Of a DNA stretch of 6,475 nt, positions 4,984 through 6,475 are shown piece after piece. Below the pieces are notes generated by a model that did not search any database, was not told where the DNA came from, and worked only from the letters and a program-made list of their open reading frames with translations. Position 1 is the stretch's first letter; every line of letters begins with the position of its first letter. The stretch comes from an uncultured Desulfobacterales bacterium (GTDB lineage: Bacteria > Desulfobacterota > Desulfobacteria > Desulfobacterales > UBA11574): contig CALANC010000043.1 of NCBI GenBank assembly GCA_937925895.1, positions 1 to 6,475 on the forward strand, given 5' to 3'. The position numbers and the translations under genes are program-made.

Positions 4984-6475
4984 TGGCAGAAACCCTTTAT
5001 TTAGGTCTGGATCTCAGTACCCAGAGCCTGACAGCAGTGGTCATTGATCCTTTAAACAAAGCGCTTGAACAACATACCATCAATTTTGACAGCGCTTACC
5101 CGGCCTATCATACCGCCGGTGGGATCATTATCGGCCATGACCCCACGGTGGTGCATACCGATCCGCGAATGTGGGCGGAGGCCCTGGATGACATGATGGC
5201 CTGGCTTAAAAAGAAAACCCTTTCGTCTAAAATCAGCGCCATCGGCGTATCCGCCCAGCAACACGGAAGCGTTTATCTCAATCAGGATGCTGCCGCTGTT
5301 CTGTCGCATCTGGATCCGTCCCGCAGTCTGCTCGAACAAATCCAGATAATTTTTTCCAGGTCCACCTGCCCGGTCTGGATGGATTCAAGTACCAATGATG
5401 AGTGTTCGGAAATCACAGAGGCCCTCGCAGGCGATGTAAATGTATCCCAGCTCACCGGTTCTAAGGCAACAGAGAGATTCGCAGGGCCTCAAATTCGGAA
5501 ATTTTGGAAAAATAATCCTCAACATTACAACCAAACCACCCATATTGCGCTTATCAGCTCTTTCATCACATCTTTATTGATTGGCCGAATCGCGCCTCTT
5601 GATACTGGCGACGGTTTTGGTACCAATTTGGCAAATATCCACACTGTTCAATGGAGCGAAAGAGCTCTCGCCGCAACAGCACCAAACTTGCGTAACCGAT
5701 TACCTAACCTGATACAGAAAGATGAAGCCGTAGGAACGGTATCAGGATACCTGGTAAAGCGTTACGCTTTTAGACCTCAGACTAAAGTTGTCGTCGGATC
5801 TGGAGACAATCCTTGTAGCTTGGTAGGCCTTGGTCTTATTGGCGAGCCAATGAAAAGAGGGATTAGTCTAGGCACCAGCGATACGATCTTCGGGTACATG
5901 CCAAGGCTTATGGATATTGAACGATCAGAGGGTCATATATTTGGGGTAGCTGATGGTAATTATATGTCTTTGTTATGCTTCAAAAATGCAAGTCTGGCCC
6001 GAGAGGAAGTCAAAAACACCTATAATTTATCATGGAGAGAGTTTTCAGAGATACTATTAACCACACCTTCCGGGAACAACGGTAAGATAATGCTACCATA
6101 CTTTTTATCCGAAATAACCCCGCTGATATTGAATCCCCGAGTTTTCAGATTCGGGGGACTAACAGAGGACGAAGTGAAGGGAAACGTTCGTGCTATTGCA
6201 GAAGCTCAAATCATGGCCATGTATCTGCATTCTGACTGGTTCGGTAAGCGGCCCCAAACCATTTTGGTAACGGCGGGCGGATCCGGGAATCTTGGACTTT
6301 TAAAAATCATTTCTCAAGTTTTCGATGCTGAGGTTCGCTCATTCGAGGTGCAAGATAGTGCGGCATTGGGAGCGGCAATCAGGGCTGCTCATTGGTTCTT
6401 GAATAATAAAAAAGTTAAAAAGGATTGGAAGGAATTAGCCGATCTATTTATCAAGGGACATACGACAGAATGTAT
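4983..6475 (+). CDS. FGGY-family carbohydrate kinase, eukaryotic XYLB-like xylulokinase type; open at right edge
   Basis: The frame is open from ATG 4983 through 497 codons to the window end. GAAAGG (4968-4973) lies 9 bases before the ATG. This is a cytoplasmic ATP-dependent sugar kinase of the FGGY (ASKHA) fold. Seen in order are the phosphate-1 loop GLDLSTQS (8-15), the sugar-contact SAQQHGS (90-96) and VWMDSST (131-137), the probable catalytic base Asp275 in GSGDNP, phosphate-2 GISLGTSD (293-300), and the adenosine loop VTAGGSGN (429-436). The stretch TGSKATERFAGPQIRKF (158-174), followed by ISSFITSLLIG (191-201), LLCFKNASL (330-338) and EITP (377-380), parallels human XYLB as I remember it, so the SpXK/XYLB-like subgroup fits better than short E. 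coli-type XylB. Relatives are about 500-550 residues, so only a short tail is missing. D-xylulose is the likely but unproven substrate. Later codons use AGA, ATA and TTA more than the first 150. Confidence 0.93.
   Translation, partial: MAETLYLGLDLSTQSLTAVVIDPLNKALEQHTINFDSAYPAYHTAGGIIIGHDPTVVHTDPRMWAEALDDMMAWLKKKTLSSKISAIGVSAQQHGSVYLNQDAAAVLSHLDPSRSLLEQIQIIFSRSTCPVWMDSSTNDECSEITEALAGDVNVSQLTGSKATERFAGPQIRKFWKNNPQHYNQTTHIALISSFITSLLIGRIAPLDTGDGFGTNLANIHTVQWSERALAATAPNLRNRLPNLIQKDEAVGTVSGYLVKRYAFRPQTKVVVGSGDNPCSLVGLGLIGEPMKRGISLGTSDTIFGYMPRLMDIERSEGHIFGVADGNYMSLLCFKNASLAREEVKNTYNLSWREFSEILLTTPSGNNGKIMLPYFLSEITPLILNPRVFRFGGLTEDEVKGNVRAIAEAQIMAMYLHSDWFGKRPQTILVTAGGSGNLGLLKIISQVFDAEVRSFEVQDSAALGAAIRAAHWFLNNKKVKKDWKELADLFIKGHTTEC

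Noticed and set aside
5052..5339. Minus-strand 95-codon frame opposite the kinase start
   Set aside because: It is antisense to conserved FGGY motifs and has no recognisable domain or ribosome site.

Overview
The window suggests a Gram-negative, probably anaerobic or marine proteobacterium of the Desulfobacterota (former Deltaproteobacteria) type. This rests on a secreted TRAP binding protein, mixed mid-GC codon use and strong AGGAGG ribosome sites. The lineage is an inference from style, not from a marker gene. The content is a carbohydrate or organic-acid uptake and catabolism locus with two divergent arms.

Left arm (minus strand, 4345 down to 1). In transcription order it holds a FadR-subfamily GntR regulator, a TIM-barrel sugar-phosphate isomerase/epimerase-like protein, a small single-domain cupin, a TRAP periplasmic binding protein (DctP) and the large TRAP permease (DctM). 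DctM runs off the left edge. The first two genes are almost abutting. The cupin and dctP have larger 5' gaps (about 120-200 bp) but excellent ribosome binding sites. No dctQ-like small permease gene lies between dctP and dctM, which are 25 bp apart.

Centre (4346-4982). About 640 bp separate the arms. Next to the regulator are a TTGACA box, a perfect TATAAT and a 16-bp inverted repeat, candidates for the regulator's promoter and operator. Further right are decayed-looking coding scraps. One is a plus-strand C-terminal piece of a membrane protein with no credible start. The other is a shorter minus-strand scrap. A 27-codon ORF ends in a TAATG overlap with the next gene.

Right arm (plus strand, 4983 to the right edge). 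One gene, open at the right end, encodes an FGGY-family carbohydrate kinase that resembles eukaryotic-type xylulokinase (XYLB) more than the classical bacterial XylB.

How the parts could work together (inference): DctP and DctM, with a small subunit encoded elsewhere, import an acidic sugar derivative or related carboxylate. The isomerase and cupin act on it or its early products. The FGGY kinase may phosphorylate a ketose intermediate. The GntR/FCD protein senses a pathway carboxylate and controls the minus-strand operon. The actual substrate cannot be read from the sequence. I see no RNA genes, CRISPR arrays, insertion sequences or clearly novel system; the window is mostly an ordinary catabolic locus with some noteworthy details.
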